64,000 bases of DNA, from contig LLCB01000232.1 in assembly GCA_001414345.1 (NCBI GenBank), forward strand, positions 31,423 through 95,422, read 5' to 3'. Below, one piece after another: positions 1 through 13,313 of this stretch. Position 1 is the stretch's first letter. Each line of letters starts with the position of its first letter. Below the pieces are notes generated by a model. It had not been told where the DNA came from. It saw only the letters and a program-made list of their open reading frames with translations, and made no database searches. The position numbers were made by a program, and so were the translations under genes. Source of the DNA: Hymenoscyphus infarciens (lineage: Eukaryota > Ascomycota > Leotiomycetes > Helotiales > Helotiaceae).

Positions 1-544
1 ATATCACCCATGGCAATGCTGTCTGAAGACAATTGCTCTGAATTGGAGGATGACGAAGTTCACATTCGAACCCGCCCCGGTGGTTCAGGACGTAAAGGTA
101 ATGTCCGAGGCATGAAATCATCCCCCAAGAAAATCCCCACTGGTGGTCGCAAGTCAAACGAAGATGATCTAGAAGCAGCCAAATCCAAGGGCCAACTGAA
201 GAATGGATTGCCGCAGGGTGACCAATGGTGGTGGAAGTGTGTAAGCTTCTCCCTTTCATTCTTCCATCTTTTCCCTTTAGGATATGGAGATACTAACTTT
301 TATTATCAGAGATGTACTGAAGGAGTATTCTCAGCGAATGGGAAATGTGACAGAATCAACCATTGGTCTGTTGATAAATGCCAAGAGAGAGGTTGTAAGC
401 ATAGGGGTCCTTGGAACTCACTCCCAGGTGAATGCACCAGATGCGAGAAGTGGATCGTCCCCGCTTAGACAGCAAGGACTGCTGGTGGTTGGTGGAGGCC
501 GCCATGACCTTGAATGTAGGTACTTGTACGATAGCATGAAATAG
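1..544 (+). CDS. 3' part of an unrecognised protein gene (5' end outside window)
   Basis: The reading frame is already open at the first base, so the gene probably starts upstream. The first part is rich in Lys, Gly and Ser and ends in a run of three Trp. Ending the exon at 236 (donor GTGTGT) and resuming at 310 after ATCAG gives a 73-bp intron and a sensible continuation containing KDVLKEYSQRM and GLLINAKREVV, stopping at 544. A competing choice is the stronger donor GTAAGC at 241, which gives a Cys-rich tail ending at 468. I do not recognise the family. The acidic/basic N-terminal part resembles a disordered linker. The coding call rests on frame and splice signals alone. Confidence 0.35.
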
Positions 545-1345
545 ATTGCGTTGCGTCAACGAGTACTATCCCCTTTTGGGACCATCCCTGATTTATACCT
601 TTAATAATTCCGAAAGTTACTTCGCTTCCTTTAGGCGAGACGGTTAGTTTTTCGAGGTCGTGATGCTGAAATGCTCTGATTTAGCTGAACCTGCTCTCTG
701 GGAGTGGGCAATTGAAACCCAGTAAATCAAGTTTAATTTGGCTGCTCAATATGCAATAGTGACGGCCGCAACAAGGTTTCCAAGTTACCTCTCCCTTTCT
801 CGAAAGCGACGAGTACTATGATGACCCTGAGATGCCCGAGCGTTAGAAGTATGGGGATGGAATGATTGTCATGATGCATCATATCAGACATACCACTAGA
901 CTAAAACCCGACCTCGTTGCTTTCTTGAACTTCTTGTGCCTGGTTTGAAAGACAATGAAAAAAAGTTGAAATTTACTTCTTGGTATGAGAATTTAACAGA
1001 TGCGATTTAGTAGAACGGATAGGTGTGAGTGTTCAAGCTCAACCTAGTACCCCAGTGGCTGATCAGATGGCGAAAATGCCCTAGCTAACTACTTGAAGTT
1101 ATAAAGATAGATACATAATTGTACTTGTAAGCGAGTCACTTTCGAGAATTTCGGTTCAAGACCCAGGGGTTTATTTTAAATTATGACCGAAAACCCATCT
1201 CACAAAAAGAGAATAAACGCCACAAGTCCCCTATAATACACCGAGAGACCAAACGCAATTCCCCAAAACAGGTAAGGAGCCCAAAAAGAAGTTTTATCTG
1301 ATAGGAAATATCCTTTTCCTTCGCTTATTCTGAGACACCATGTCC
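545..1345. other. intergenic, no gene seen
   Basis: About 800 bp with stop codons in all frames and no convincing motif. It separates the partial gene on the left from the 3' end of the Clr5-domain gene. Confidence 0.6.
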
Positions 1346-2291
1346 CTAAAGAGAGTTAAATGGTGAGGAATAAGCACTATCAACTGTCAGAATGTTTCTA
1401 ACCAGCCGCTCCAGTGTTAAGTTATAGATGTACCAGGACGCATTGATTTCAAGGCCCCGTTTCTCGGTGTCCCGTATTATAGCTGTATAAGCCTCCGCGA
1501 TTGCTGCAATTAGGACTCGATGATCTTTTGCCGGTACCCTTTCTTGAAGCAGGTTGAAGATATTGCCACTTCCATAGATGGTTGGGTTTAAGATATGTCC
1601 AGCCACTTGGGTCTTTCGTATTCTTTTGAGAACCTCGGTTAAGTAGTCTCCGTCGTTTTGCCATTTCATGAAGAATGCTTCTATCGCATGTTGGGAATCG
1701 ACCCCAAGTAACCCAGAGAGCTCGGAGGCTGACATACGTCCAGCTCGAATGTGTATGGTTCTCATTGGCTCATTTGTAAAGGAGTTCTGGCAAGTGAAGT
1801 GCGGTAAATGTAGTTCGGGATATAAGGATGCCTCTGCTGGAGAAATTGTGGAAAGCAAAGATGGCGTTGGACTTTGAAGAGTAACCGAAGAAAGGGCAGA
1901 GGTGGGACTTGTTGTTGAAAAAATCCGGTTTTGCTGAACCGGCTCCAAGCCGACTGTTCTCCGGAGAGTTGTTATTTGGTGCAGCTCAGTGGAGGAAGTT
2001 GTGGATTTCCGGGTTCGATTGGCTCTTTTCGGAGAAACATAACGAACTTTGGGATTTTTCAAGGATTTGTATTTTCGAAAATCCCATTCATCAAACTTCA
2101 TACGGTAAGCTCTGGTTCTAAAAAGAGGGTTAGAACAAAAGACGCGTTCGGAAAATTCCCGGAAAATGTGCTTACGATGCAATGAACCCATACTTGTCCT
2201 CTAGTAGTTCTTTCACTTCACCCAAAGTTCGATCCTCTTCAAGGTAAAGTCGTTTCAACCTAGCCTTATGGCAATTCCAATCCTTGGACAT
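1346..2291 (-). CDS. Clr5-domain protein
   Basis: Two exons, 2176-2291 and 1346-2117, separated by a 58-bp intron (GTAAGC...TTTTAG), give 295 aa. Splicing rejoins a complete N-terminal Clr5 domain at about residues 5-57: the first exon supplies LKRLYLEEDRTLGEVKELL and YGFIAS, the second supplies TRAYRMKFDEWDFRKYKS. The domain is a fungal DNA/chromatin-associated module named after the fission yeast silencing factor Clr5, and such genes are multicopy in Pezizomycotina. The middle is Ser/Thr/Pro-rich. The C-terminal half (from about residue 155) is helical with no family I recognise. A start at 2191, inside the intron, would lose half the domain, so the upstream ATG is preferred. A TA-flanked MITE begins 51 bp upstream of the start codon, so promoter structure may be altered. 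Confidence 0.8.
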
Positions 2292-2342
2292 TTTGAAAAT
2301 TCGGTTTTGAGAGTTTGTCTTTTAGACTTGGAATTTGAGCTA

Positions 2343-2850
2343 CAGTAAGTTGCGAGTTAAGCTTGAATTTGCCCACTTTTTTTGTAATCCGAGCTTTTTA
2401 AGAAAATTCCTTGATTTCCCCTCTTTTTAGGTACTCTTTTACCTTTAGTTTAATAACAACATATAATATACTATTTATAAGAATAGGAAAGAAAAGGCTT
2501 ATATCTCCTCTTACACTCTATAAACTTTATAAGATAAAAATAGATAATTTTTTAATTTTTATAGGATCTTGGTATAGCCTATTATTAACCTTATAGCCTT
2601 ATAAGGCACGTAGGGGTAGTGAAAATTTTTCAAAAGAAAAGGGGTAATTTTAGGAATTATTTATCCTTTAGTTTACTTTTATTATACTTACTTTAAATTA
2701 ATAAGTAATATAGAAGAGAGATAATTCTAGCTAGGCATCGAGTACTTTTATTTTCTGTCTTTTAAAGAAAGGAGGGAGAAAGCCTTAATAAAAAAAAAGC
2801 TCGAATTACAAAAAAAGTAGGCAAATTCAAGCTTAACTCGCAACTCACTG
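2343..2850. mobile_element. 508-bp MITE with ~56-bp inverted repeats and TA target duplication
   Basis: The left end at 2343 (CAGTAAGTTGCGAGTTAAG) is matched by the reverse complement of the right end at 2850 (CAGTGAGTTGCGAGTTAAG). The match continues about 56 bp with only three differences, all C/T or A/G transitions. TA dinucleotides flank both ends (2341-2342 and 2851-2852), the target duplication typical of Tc1/mariner-type elements. The interior is very AT-rich and encodes nothing recognisable, so it is non-autonomous. Transition-only divergence fits RIP. Confidence 0.85.
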
Positions 2851-2852
2851 TA

Positions 2853-5800
2853 GCTGTCGCAGGTTTTGTTGGGGACAAAAAGGCAAAGGGAAGAATATAT
2901 GGATGATGACATCTTGCACGTTGTTCCATCCAGACAAGAAAGATGGATGGTCAGGTATTCCGGAGTCGTTACCCGCTGCAAACCCCTGTGCAAGTGCCGT
3001 AGTCAGCCCGGCCTTCCAGCCCGCGCAAAATTTGAAGTTGCACAGTGCAGGCGCAGGTAAAAAGGCAAAGTGCAAAAGGTAAAGTGCAAAAGGCAAAGTG
3101 CAGAAGGCAAAGCAAACGTCAAATTAGATGGAAACATAATGCAATTTGGAATATGCAATAATTTGGTAAGGTATTACAGTAATTGGTTGTCTACAAATAA
3201 ATTAGTTACGAATATTGAACAGAAAGGGGGCAATAGACAGCTTTTCATCATCTATGCCTTCTCTGCTCATGTCAACGCGATGATCGATACAAGGGACTCT
3301 GGTGTGGCTAAGCGAGATATGGCTTTCCCACCTTTCCAACAATATTGCCTATTCTCCGTGGACTTCTTGCTGCTCTCTTACCCATTTAGCTTTATCTTGC
3401 ATCTGAGTTCTTCCCACCCTGGATTTTTGTTTCGCGCTTTTACGTCAAGACTTAGGCAGCGGGCGCGTAGTATGCGACCGCATGGCGAAGCAACACCTCA
3501 CAGCCACGCACCAGAGATCAACGCCCGCATCTTGCAACCAAAGCCCTTGGTGACAGTTACCGCGTTAATCTTGACAGCGCTAGAAGTAGTCGGACCCAGT
3601 TCCCAAATACGGAGTAGTGCAATGCAGATCAATTTAATCTGCAACACGCACTCTTCAGCGCGCATGGAATATCCACCTTGCTCAACCCCGATGAGTTTAT
3701 TTTCTGTCCCGGCCCCGAGGCTGCGTGTGGACTTGGTGGCTACCAGGTTTTCTGATGGAGGAGCATTTCTGCGTTGGCGATAAGACGCAGGCAACAACCT
3801 CCTTTTACATTATTCAAGGCTAATATACGTTTGAAGCGTATCAGCACTGAGAGACCAGAGTTTTTCAAACCCCTCTTGCCAAGAATTGAAATTAACGTTA
3901 GGAAGGCTCTGGCGCGGGAGATGGGGGATATAAAATGAAGAGGAAAGTAATCTGTGCAGAGGTTACACTTGAGAAGAATAAAGAAAAACATTGTTGCCGG
4001 TCGGGGTTGCAAGAAGCTGAAGTTTGAGTTCCAGCGCCTAGTTCCAGTGGGCGAAGGAACTAGAGGGTTGTTTGTTTGCTGTCGCAGGGGATGCTGCAGC
4101 TGCCAGTCCAGCAGAACCTGATTGACCTGCATTTGACCTGGAGCGGCATGGAGAGCGTTGCACCTGGCAAAACGGATTCATCTCCACTGTCTTTTAACTC
4201 AAGGCCGCCGTGACATAGACTGACCATCGATGGTCAAGGATACACACGGCACTCGCGGCCACTCGAGGCAAGTTAGAAGTGAGGCATAACGCAAGGAGAA
4301 AAATGCAAGATTTCGGGGAAGACGTGCATGAGTGATCCGGCAGCGGATGGCGACAAGAGCTTATCTTAACCCATCCAGGTCATTGTTTCTGCACCCCTGA
4401 GTTGATGTGGCTTAAGTCCTGAGAACTTGGAATCAGTTGATTTTCTGTGTGGCACCCCCTTTGAAATAATAATACAGGATCAACCGACATTTCAATCAAA
4501 GTTCTCTTCCAAAACATCGTCTTTTAGAAGCTGTAGTGATGCATTGATTATTCTCCTCAATCAATACTATCCAACACCTTGTATCTGAGAATATATAACT
4601 TACCTGGTTTGACTATGATGGTTCGTCTTATGCCCCTACGATGCGGTTCGAGAAACCGTCCGGATTGTCTGCATGGAACCGTGGCAGACAGAAGGATGAA
4701 AGCGTAGGTACCTATATGAACCAAGTCAAAAGCGAATGAGAAAATAAAACAGGAATGGGCTAGAGCAAAAGAGGAAACGAGTAAAGTGAAAGGGGAACCG
4801 CGGTCAAGACGACCAGGAGAACAAGGGAAAACGGGAGTCCTCAAAAATCAGACGCTGCCACGTGGGATTTGGCCCGTTGGCAGACCAAGACTACAAACTG
4901 ACAGCCGGAGCCCGGGAAGTAGGCCGAGGGGTCTCTCCTGTGTTGTCACACGAAATATCCATGAGCCATGCCTGAAGACCGGGCGCGGCATTCCTGCCAA
5001 TTGGCAGCAAATGATCGAGGAACTCTCAGAAATCCAAGATGCGAAGCGAAAAGTGTATAGTGCAAAATGCATAGAGCAAAGGCATATTGGAAAAGAAAAG
5101 TGCACGTTGGGTATACCCTGAACTGCAAGCGCGCAATTCGCGACAAGCAATTGTTTTGCAACCGAAAAAACAATGCTTACTTAAACCCCCTTCAACGGCT
5201 ATCTCATACCCTCCACTGGAAGTCTGTATTGTATACTCTCTACTACACGTACGAGTCCTTCACTTGGTTTCTTTTTTTAAGGTTGCTTCTAGGACAAAGA
5301 AGGACGCTGCTATAGCTAAGCGAGCCACGCCGACACCTGCACCACACCGTTGGCTACGTAATGTTTTCTTTGGGTGGGTCTTTACCCTTTCCTGCTTCCT
5401 GCTATGGTCTTTCAAATACTACACCTATCATTTACGTTAATTAAAGCAAAACGAGACTCAATAGACGTGGTCGCATGGCGAGGTAGAGATACGGTGTACA
5501 CCACACACCTCACACTGCAGGTCAGCACGACACCCCTGGACTAAACCCCTGGGTTACCGTACCCCTTACCGCAACACGCGCTCAAGACCTGATAGAGATC
5601 CTAGGCTTTCCAGGTTGGGCTCAGCAAGATAGCGCGACACCCTTCGCATTGCCGCGTTGATGTTCTGATTATCGCTGCAATGGTTAGATTTCCCGCTGAG
5701 TTCATGCCCTTTTCTTGTTCAAATCCGAGAAAACTCTTGTTTATTCAACAGAGCCACGAGCGAGATTTGTGTTGAACATAGTGCAGAAAAAGTACACCTA

Positions 5801-7751
5801 TAGGGCATGGAGGATTCAGGTAACTTCAAAAGACAAAGCCCTCGTGTAGTTTTACTTAGTACTATTCTTAAGTGTTTATGATAAAAGCACTACTCGAGAG
5901 GATGTTGAACATAGAGTTCTTACGCATATAGCAAGCTTCTGGAAGCCCCCTGGAAGGTTATTCCCTCCAGCAAGTCAGGTCGGTCGACGGCAGACCCGAA
6001 GAAAACGCTCCATAGCCTGTACCGACAGCTAGGAGAGTCGCCAACAATTACTAACCCACACCGCCCCTGTGGCGCTTGCAAATTAAACACTGATCTTGAT
6101 CAAAAACGAACTGAGCAACTGCGTCATGTGTGATCCAGTTACAATGGAAATGTGGTCGGGCCTCCTCCCTCTTCATGACTCCTTTGAAGAATCATCACTC
6201 ACCATCCCTTGTACAAAGCAGCTGGCGGCGAGTAGCTTTGCGGATCAGAGTTGTGCAAAATGAATCTAGAAAGAAATTGACCCTGAAACCATACTCATAC
6301 GTCGGACTTTGAATTCAACCAAAGATGGCCGCGTGGAACCTGAAGAGGTGAGAGTCAAATTGAGTGTTAGCGAGGCTCGAGTCGATTGCTCGTTGGACTG
6401 GTAAGAAGGGAGGTTCTTTCGGAACACAGCTCAACGAACACTCCAGCTCTCCAGTCTCAGAGGAAACAAACTGCAGATAAGCCAAGAGCCGTCAGATCCC
6501 AAAGAATCAAGCGAAACGAGGCTCGCCTCGTGGCAACGGGGTGTATTTAATTGCATTGACCCCCGGAAACCCCCCCGAAGTGTGTGGATGGCATGACGGC
6601 AGAGGATTGAGCCTCATGGCTAATGAATAATTAATTGGCTGAAGGCTGCAACACAATACGAGTCTACGGCACTACGAGGGCTGGCGGGCTGTGGAGCCGA
6701 GTTTCGGCAAGTCGTAACGTCTATGGGACCGATTGCTCTCGTTCCGCGGATGCACACCATAGCATGCACGACAGCTACGAAGAGCCGTATTTCTTTGTTT
6801 GGAAAGACCAAAGTGGGTTGCTATCACGAGGTAGTCAAGGCCAAAAGACATCTCGCCATTTGAGCTATGGGTTTCGTTGCTGAACCATTTTGCTATGACT
6901 TGGCCGGCTGGCTCTCTACATGACCCTTTCGGACGCGAGAAGCCTGGAAGACGAGGGATGCAATCTCAAGACCCGCTGAGAGACTACAAGCATACTCGGA
7001 GCGACAGATACAGCACCAAGCGTACATGTATTAAGCTTGGCTTATCGAGTGCAATCGCGAGTGCAATGAAGATGCAATGAGGTTGCATGGAGGGGGTGCA
7101 CGGAGGAGGAGCCGCGGCGGTCGAGATGGATACAAATGTGATTCAGCTGAGATGAGGTCCACTTGAGCGACTCGAGGTTGAGTACGGCAATGTTGGATGT
7201 TGAGCGAATCCTCCGGACGCTCCCCCCCCACCCCCTGCTCAGCGTCCGTCTGCGAACCGGTGAGCAAACCCCACCAATCAACTACCCAGTGTACAGAATG
7301 AACTCGCGAAGTGCAAGGGCTTTGGCTTCCGTATCCAGCTCATTCGTAGATCGATGGGACCAGGCTCCTCTTGGCCACCTCTGATCTTGGACCTTGCGAG
7401 ATCCCCGCCCGCACCCTTGAATCCCTTGTGGCATGTTCCACTGCGTAAGGCTACAAATGCCGAGCAAATTCTGACTGACCAGAGCGATTACTACTGCTGC
7501 GAAGGCCACCGGATGTTGAGCTCGCTGTCGCAATTTCGTTCTCTTTTCAAACTTGAGCGCTGCTCTGGGAAGTCCTACATATAAGATGGAGCTCCCAACT
7601 CAAAGTCTTCGATCTCGGCATGTACAGCGACCTCGACGTTGTAGTCCATCATCTACTCTTCCTCCTTATTCATTTGACCTCTCAACATCCTCCCCCCCTT
7701 TTTCTTCCCAAAAAAAAAGGCTTTTCCTCTTGAGAACCCTCCACATCCACC
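2853..7751. other. long intergenic region, no supported gene
   Basis: Nearly 5 kb without a convincing gene. Several open frames exist, the longest at 3070-3783 (+), but none shows a domain, a supporting splice pattern or amino-acid use typical of protein. Short AAAGGCAAAGTGC-like repeats lie near its left end. The last 100 bp before 7752 is CT-rich, a common fungal promoter/leader feature. Confidence 0.5.
3061..3112. repeat. short tandem repeat, ~14-bp unit, 4 copies
   Basis: Units of the type AAAAGGCAAAGTGC follow one another with single-base changes. A looser similar motif occurs near 5050-5105. No function is evident. Confidence 0.7.
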
Positions 7752-8572
7752 ATGACTCAACCCAACCATCGCCACGGGTCTTCGAGGTAAAAACATACTA
7801 TTATTAGCTTCTTGCATTCCTTATCCCCCTCTCAATCCCCATCTCCCTATTCACCGAGTATCCTTTCGACAGAGCGAAACTCGTCTCAGAATCTCAGCCA
7901 GACCACCGCCTCTCTTCCCTCAAACACCAAGCTAACCGAAATCTTCCCAGGCGCCATTCAAAAATCTCATCAAGGCCCAACACCAACGGCGTCCACCCCC
8001 AAACTTCAAACGAATTCTCCGCTCTCACCCCTCAAGCTTTACAAGCTCATGACATCCAACAAATGACCATTAACGAAGACCCCTATCACCTTCCCAACAA
8101 ACAGGCAGAGCAAAGCCAGGTCATCCAGACCTCCCTCGCCAGCCTGGATGTCCATATCTCACGGGCCCTCCAAGAGCAAGTCATCAACAACGCTTTTGGT
8201 ATGGCGCCAGCGGAACATGCGGAAGCTTCTTCATATCCGTCGCAGAGACACAATGGGCATGAGCCAGTCGTTGAGGATCAGAGCAACGGCACTTATCCTC
8301 AAGACTCCCAAACCCAAACACCTCAACACAACCCAAGCTCTTCAATCCAAGTCCAACACAACAACCCATCTGAAGAATCGTTCCCACGGGCCTATCCATA
8401 TACCCAACCATACAACCAAGAAACCGAAGGGTACTACTCCTCCCCATCCCAAAACACCTACACCAGCCCACCAAACACAGACCCAACCCACTGGGGTCAT
8501 CCACTTTCCGGTACCGGGACACACTTCCCAAACACCTCTCTCAATCTCAAGATCCATACGCACGAACAATAA
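7752..8572 (+). CDS. Gln/Pro/Ser-rich low-complexity protein
   Basis: A 35-nt first coding exon (7752-7786) is spliced over an 86-bp intron (GTAAAA...CGACAG, 7787-7872) to 7873-8572, giving 244 aa. This join keeps one frame open through the whole second exon, whereas an unspliced start at 8063 loses about 75 residues. The N-terminal third is polar; a short helical stretch follows (about residues 85-120, SQVIQTSLASLDVHISRAL); the C-terminal half is rich in Gln, Asn, Pro, Tyr and Ser, as in disordered nuclear or RNA-associated proteins. No known domain is recognised. A CT-rich tract ends just before the ATG. The exact C-terminus is uncertain because the sequence is low complexity. Confidence 0.6.
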
Positions 8573-9043
8573 GTGGGTACAGCAACAATTATCAGGGGTA
8601 GAAGGAAAGAAACTAGTCCTTGTATCACGTGATACCACTTGGTCCGTCGCAAAATGCAAATTAAAGGGGGAGTTTTGGAAGCAAGGAAAAGGATATAATA
8701 GGGCTTTGTGGAGTAATGGATAACTGGAAAATAATTGATGAAGGGAGTTATGGAAGGAAAAGGAAATAAATGACATGTGAGGATATACAAAAAGGGAATG
8801 TACAGCAAATGAAGGATTAAAAAACTGCGAAGGGGGGCGCATCGCACTAAATAGCTCGAAACAGCTGAAAAGTTAACAAAATTCTGTTCAAAGTCCTCGC
8901 TTATCGGGAAATACAATTTCACCTGGCTACTCGCTGAGAACTATCTTCCCTTCTTCAAATTCCTTACATCGTATTCATCATTTCGTATCGATTGCATATC
9001 CAGCCAATATAGTCGTAAATATCTCATCTTAAATTGCTTCCCA
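8573..9043. other. convergent intergenic region
   Basis: The shared 3' region between the low-complexity protein gene and the following minus-strand gene. It contains the palindrome at 8622-8635 and no gene. Confidence 0.6.
8622..8635. promoter_or_regulatory. perfect 14-bp palindrome with TCACGTGA core
   Basis: GTATCACGTGATAC is a perfect inverted repeat centred on CACGTG, the E-box bound by fungal bHLH factors (Cbf1-, Pho4- and SREBP-like). It lies between two convergent 3' ends, so a role in transcription initiation is uncertain. Confidence 0.35.
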
Positions 9044-10755
9044 TCAACCAATCTTCTTCTCCAACCTCTTCAACAAACTAGTAGCACCCTTCTCCAACCT
9101 CCCTGCCCTCTCCTCCAGCTTCCCACCCGGCGGTTTCAGCGCCTTCTGCGGTTTAGTCGCCTCAACCTCAGTCGGTCGATAAACCTGCTGATGGATAGAG
9201 TAATCCGTCTGATGCGGTCGGGTATTACTCAATTGATCAGGTTGGTTTTGGTAACTATATTGCGAGAAGCCACCTGGTGGAGGGGCTGGTGCAGTTGCTG
9301 GCGGTGGAGCTGATGGAGCTGGGAGCGAGGATCCGAATGATGGGTTCATGGGGGAGTAGATACCTGGCGATGACAGCCCTGGGGAGGAAAGGCCGGGGGA
9401 CATGGGGTATTGTGCATATTGCTGTGTTACTGGGATGTGAGGGGTATTAGAGGCTGGTGGTGTTGGTTGATGGTAGGATGGCGGAGGAGGTGCAGAGGCG
9501 ACTGCTGATGGGGGTTGAGGGTAAGGACTAGATGCTGCTGGTGCGGTGGGAGGCGCAGCAAATGAGTTTTGGAAGTGCTGAGCATATGGTGATTGTAGCC
9601 CAGCTGATGGTGGAGGAGGAGGTTGGCCAAAGCTCGACTGAAAACCAGCGGAAGGAGGGGGATGCTGGTTAAATTGTGATGGTGGGGTGTGGGCGGCTGG
9701 AGGGCCTGAGAAGTAGTTCGCTTGTTGCGGTTGTGGAGGACCGGAGAAGCCTCCGTGGTTTTGATATGAGGCTCCGAATTGTTGTCCTTGATCAGCTGCC
9801 GCGGCTGCTACAAGTGGATTGCCTGCGCCGTCTTCAGGTGGCGGCGTCTTTTCTCGGTGTTGGATTGTCTCGGGCGCAGCAGGTGCAGCGGGGTTGTAGG
9901 CCAAAGGTACGAAATTTGATGCTTCCATGCTTTGGGGAGTTGCTGAAATTGGTGGACCGGGAAATGTCGTGGTACTGCTTCGAGAAACAGGGGCAATTGG
10001 AGGTCCGGGAAAATTGCCGGTGCTACTTCGTGACAATGGGGCTGGAGGGTGTGATGTAGTTTGTGAATTTCGAGTTTGGCCTTGCTGATAGGACGGATCC
10101 GCAATCGCCACGTTTTCTAGTCGTTGAACCACCGGGCTCATATCGTGTTGGTGAGGTGGTGGAGCAACTGGCTCATCTTGAACCGTGACTTGCGGTTGGG
10201 GCAAGACCCTTCTTACTCCGTTCACAAACTGAAGCGCATCCTCCTTGACCCAAAAATAAATATCGATCGCATGTAGCTTGTACATGTACTTGTTTTCGTT
10301 TCGGGGATCGAAAGTAGGTAAATGCCATTCTTGATTATCCGCGGGTGGACTTCCGAAAGAACTTCGATTTGATCCTTCTACTGTCAAGGTAACAAGAGTA
10401 GAGTGCTTGTAGGAGTAATGAACATGGGCGCCATCCAGATCTGATATTTGACAGTCAGTAAGGTTTTCGAGAGTTTTATCTGAGGGTCTATAACTGACGT
10501 CCATTGAAAGCATCTTGCTCGGGGGTTCCTGCGTTGTTTGCGACTTCTACTCGCGCACGCCGATGGCCAGGGTTCTCGAAGAGATAGACATATGAGCCTT
10601 TATCAAATCGATGATGGGGAGGTTTGGCGGTAGGAGGGCCATAGTAATAATGTATATCGGCGAAGCTGTTTGTCGCAATATTAGCAGAGCAGGAAAAGAG
10701 GTTTCAGTGGAGCTCACAGAGTCGCAACAAGCTCCTCGCCAGGTCTCGCGGCCAT
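9044..10755 (-). CDS. conserved fungal protein: N-terminal domain plus Pro/Gln-rich region
   Basis: Three exons (10718-10755, 10499-10665, 9044-10440) with introns of 52 and 58 bp give 533 aa starting MAARPGEELVATL. The second intron has a weak donor (GTCAGT) but a good branch/acceptor (CTTACTGAC...AAATATCAG), and splicing removes an in-frame stop. Residues 1 to about 150 look like one globular domain, with HYYYGPP, KGSYVYLFENPG, EWHLPTFDPRN and KYMYKLHAIDIYFW; alternating strands suggest a PH-like fold, which is inference. Residues 160-480 are Pro/Gln/Ser-rich and disordered. The C-terminus (KLEERAGRLEKGATSLLKRL) is an amphipathic helix. It seems to belong to a conserved ascomycete family, but I cannot name its function. 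Confidence 0.75.
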
Positions 10756-11469
10756 GCTATGCTGTCTCTGTCTATTGAGAACGCTTTGCGCAAGGGGTAT
10801 TGGATGAAGGAAAGCGCTCGCTAGAAAGCAAAAACAAGAGAAAGGGAGAAAGAGAGAAAGAGGGAAAGAGAGTGAAGCAATTGCTGTTGGAGGGGTTGAA
10901 GAGCTCAGCGTTAACTTGCAGGAGAGTCAACCAATGAGGAGCTGATACTGTGTGTGTATTTTAAGCGCGATTTTTCTTGCATACCGCGCTTGTGGTTGGC
11001 TAAAGATAGGATATAAATGGCATCTGCAACATGTATGGATCAATTTGTACAACGACTTAATTTCCCAACCTGGGTTTGACCTTGAATGTAACGCGGATTT
11101 GGGATGCTAAATGGAAAACCGGGTGGTTTCAATTGACTCGGGCGGAATCCCGCTGTGCCAAGTCCTCCTGCGAGCTCAACCCTTGGCAAACTTATTTTTT
11201 GAGATCTTGAGCTTCAACATGTTCAACATCAAGAACATCCACCAAGCAACATTGCAACCCAACACCACACCTCCTCATCACCGCAGACACCATTCTCTCA
11301 AGCCACTGTCTCTACAATCTTAAGAGCTCCTCAAAATCCGAATACTATAACCAAGACGCCCTCGAAAAGCCCCCAAAGCTTCTCTACTTTAATAGACCGC
11401 AAAACCACAAACTTGCGCCCACCCGGGCCCCCTACCCAACCCAAGAATATCTTCACAACGACACCCAAG
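10756..11469. other. divergent promoter region
   Basis: About 710 bp between the start codons of the Pro-rich protein gene (minus) and the mitochondrial S8 gene (plus). A purine-only tract (GAAAG repeats) lies around 10835-10875. No gene is seen. Confidence 0.55.
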
Positions 11470-11958
11470 ATGTCTCTAGTACACCTCTCAAACGTCTGCT
11501 CCCACCTCCAAAACGCCTCCAAAGCCCGCCTAGGCCTCACCTCCGTCCCCCACACAAACATGATCCTCACCCTCACCCTCGCCCTCCAAGCCTCCGGATT
11601 CCTGTCCTCCGTCACCCGAGGCGGCCTCACACCACCCCCTCTTCACTCCCTCTCAACCTACGTCCCGGAGCCGGTAACACAAGACAACATCGCTACACGT
11701 AGGTTATGGCTGGGGATGAAGTATTACAATAATGAGCCGGTGCTGGGTAGTATGGGCATGGTTAGTAAACCCACGAAGAGGATTTGGATGGATGTTGAAG
11801 GTTTGGGGAGGATTGTTAGGGGGCGGGAGGCGGGGTTTGTGAAGGGGCTTACGAGGCCGGGAGAGTGTCTTTTTGTTAGTACTGATAGGGGGGTTATGGA
11901 GGCGAGGGATTGTGTGGAGAGGAAGGTTGGGGGGATGTTGTTGTGTAGGGTTCTGTAG
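11470..11958 (+). CDS. MRPS8: mitochondrial ribosomal protein S8 (uS8m)
   Basis: A single exon encodes 162 aa of the mitochondrial small-subunit protein S8, which binds the central domain of 15S rRNA. It has the MSLVHLSNVCSHLQNASKAR N-terminus expected of fungal orthologues, then RGGLTPPP, RRLWLGMKYYNNEPVL, SKPTKRIWMDVEGL, and the strongly conserved C-terminal block GECLFVSTDRG and EARDCVERKVGGMLLCRV. The frame stays open 19 codons upstream of 11470, but the start MSLV matches the family and a longer start adds a Pro-rich stretch. Length is normal. It is divergent from the Pro-rich protein gene and convergent with LYS12, 228 bp away. Confidence 0.93.
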   Translation: MSLVHLSNVCSHLQNASKARLGLTSVPHTNMILTLTLALQASGFLSSVTRGGLTPPPLHSLSTYVPEPVTQDNIATRRLWLGMKYYNNEPVLGSMGMVSKPTKRIWMDVEGLGRIVRGREAGFVKGLTRPGECLFVSTDRGVMEARDCVERKVGGMLLCRVL

Positions 11959-12186
11959 AATTGGGAAGAGGATGAGGAATTGAGAAGTACGGGTTGGGAA
12001 GTTATGTGTATGATATGGATTGGGCATTTGTGGTCGGATCCAAGTACTTTTGAACGATGAAGCATAAGGGATGGCTGTGTATAAAAGGGGTGTGTCAATA
12101 CAGGCGATCAATGATTGAGCATGGCAACTTTTGATAGGTATCAAATTTAAATTCTACTTGTCTTTTATTGCACTATTTAAAAACAT

Positions 12187-13313
<1,127 letters not shown>

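Noticed and set aside
3070..3783. 237-codon open frame on the plus strand
   Set aside because: It begins in a short tandem repeat, lacks any domain or conserved-looking motif, and a competing frame of similar quality covers part of the other strand.
5067..5440. Two overlapping plus-strand frames
   Set aside because: They overlap in different frames with no family features and lie in gene-free sequence.
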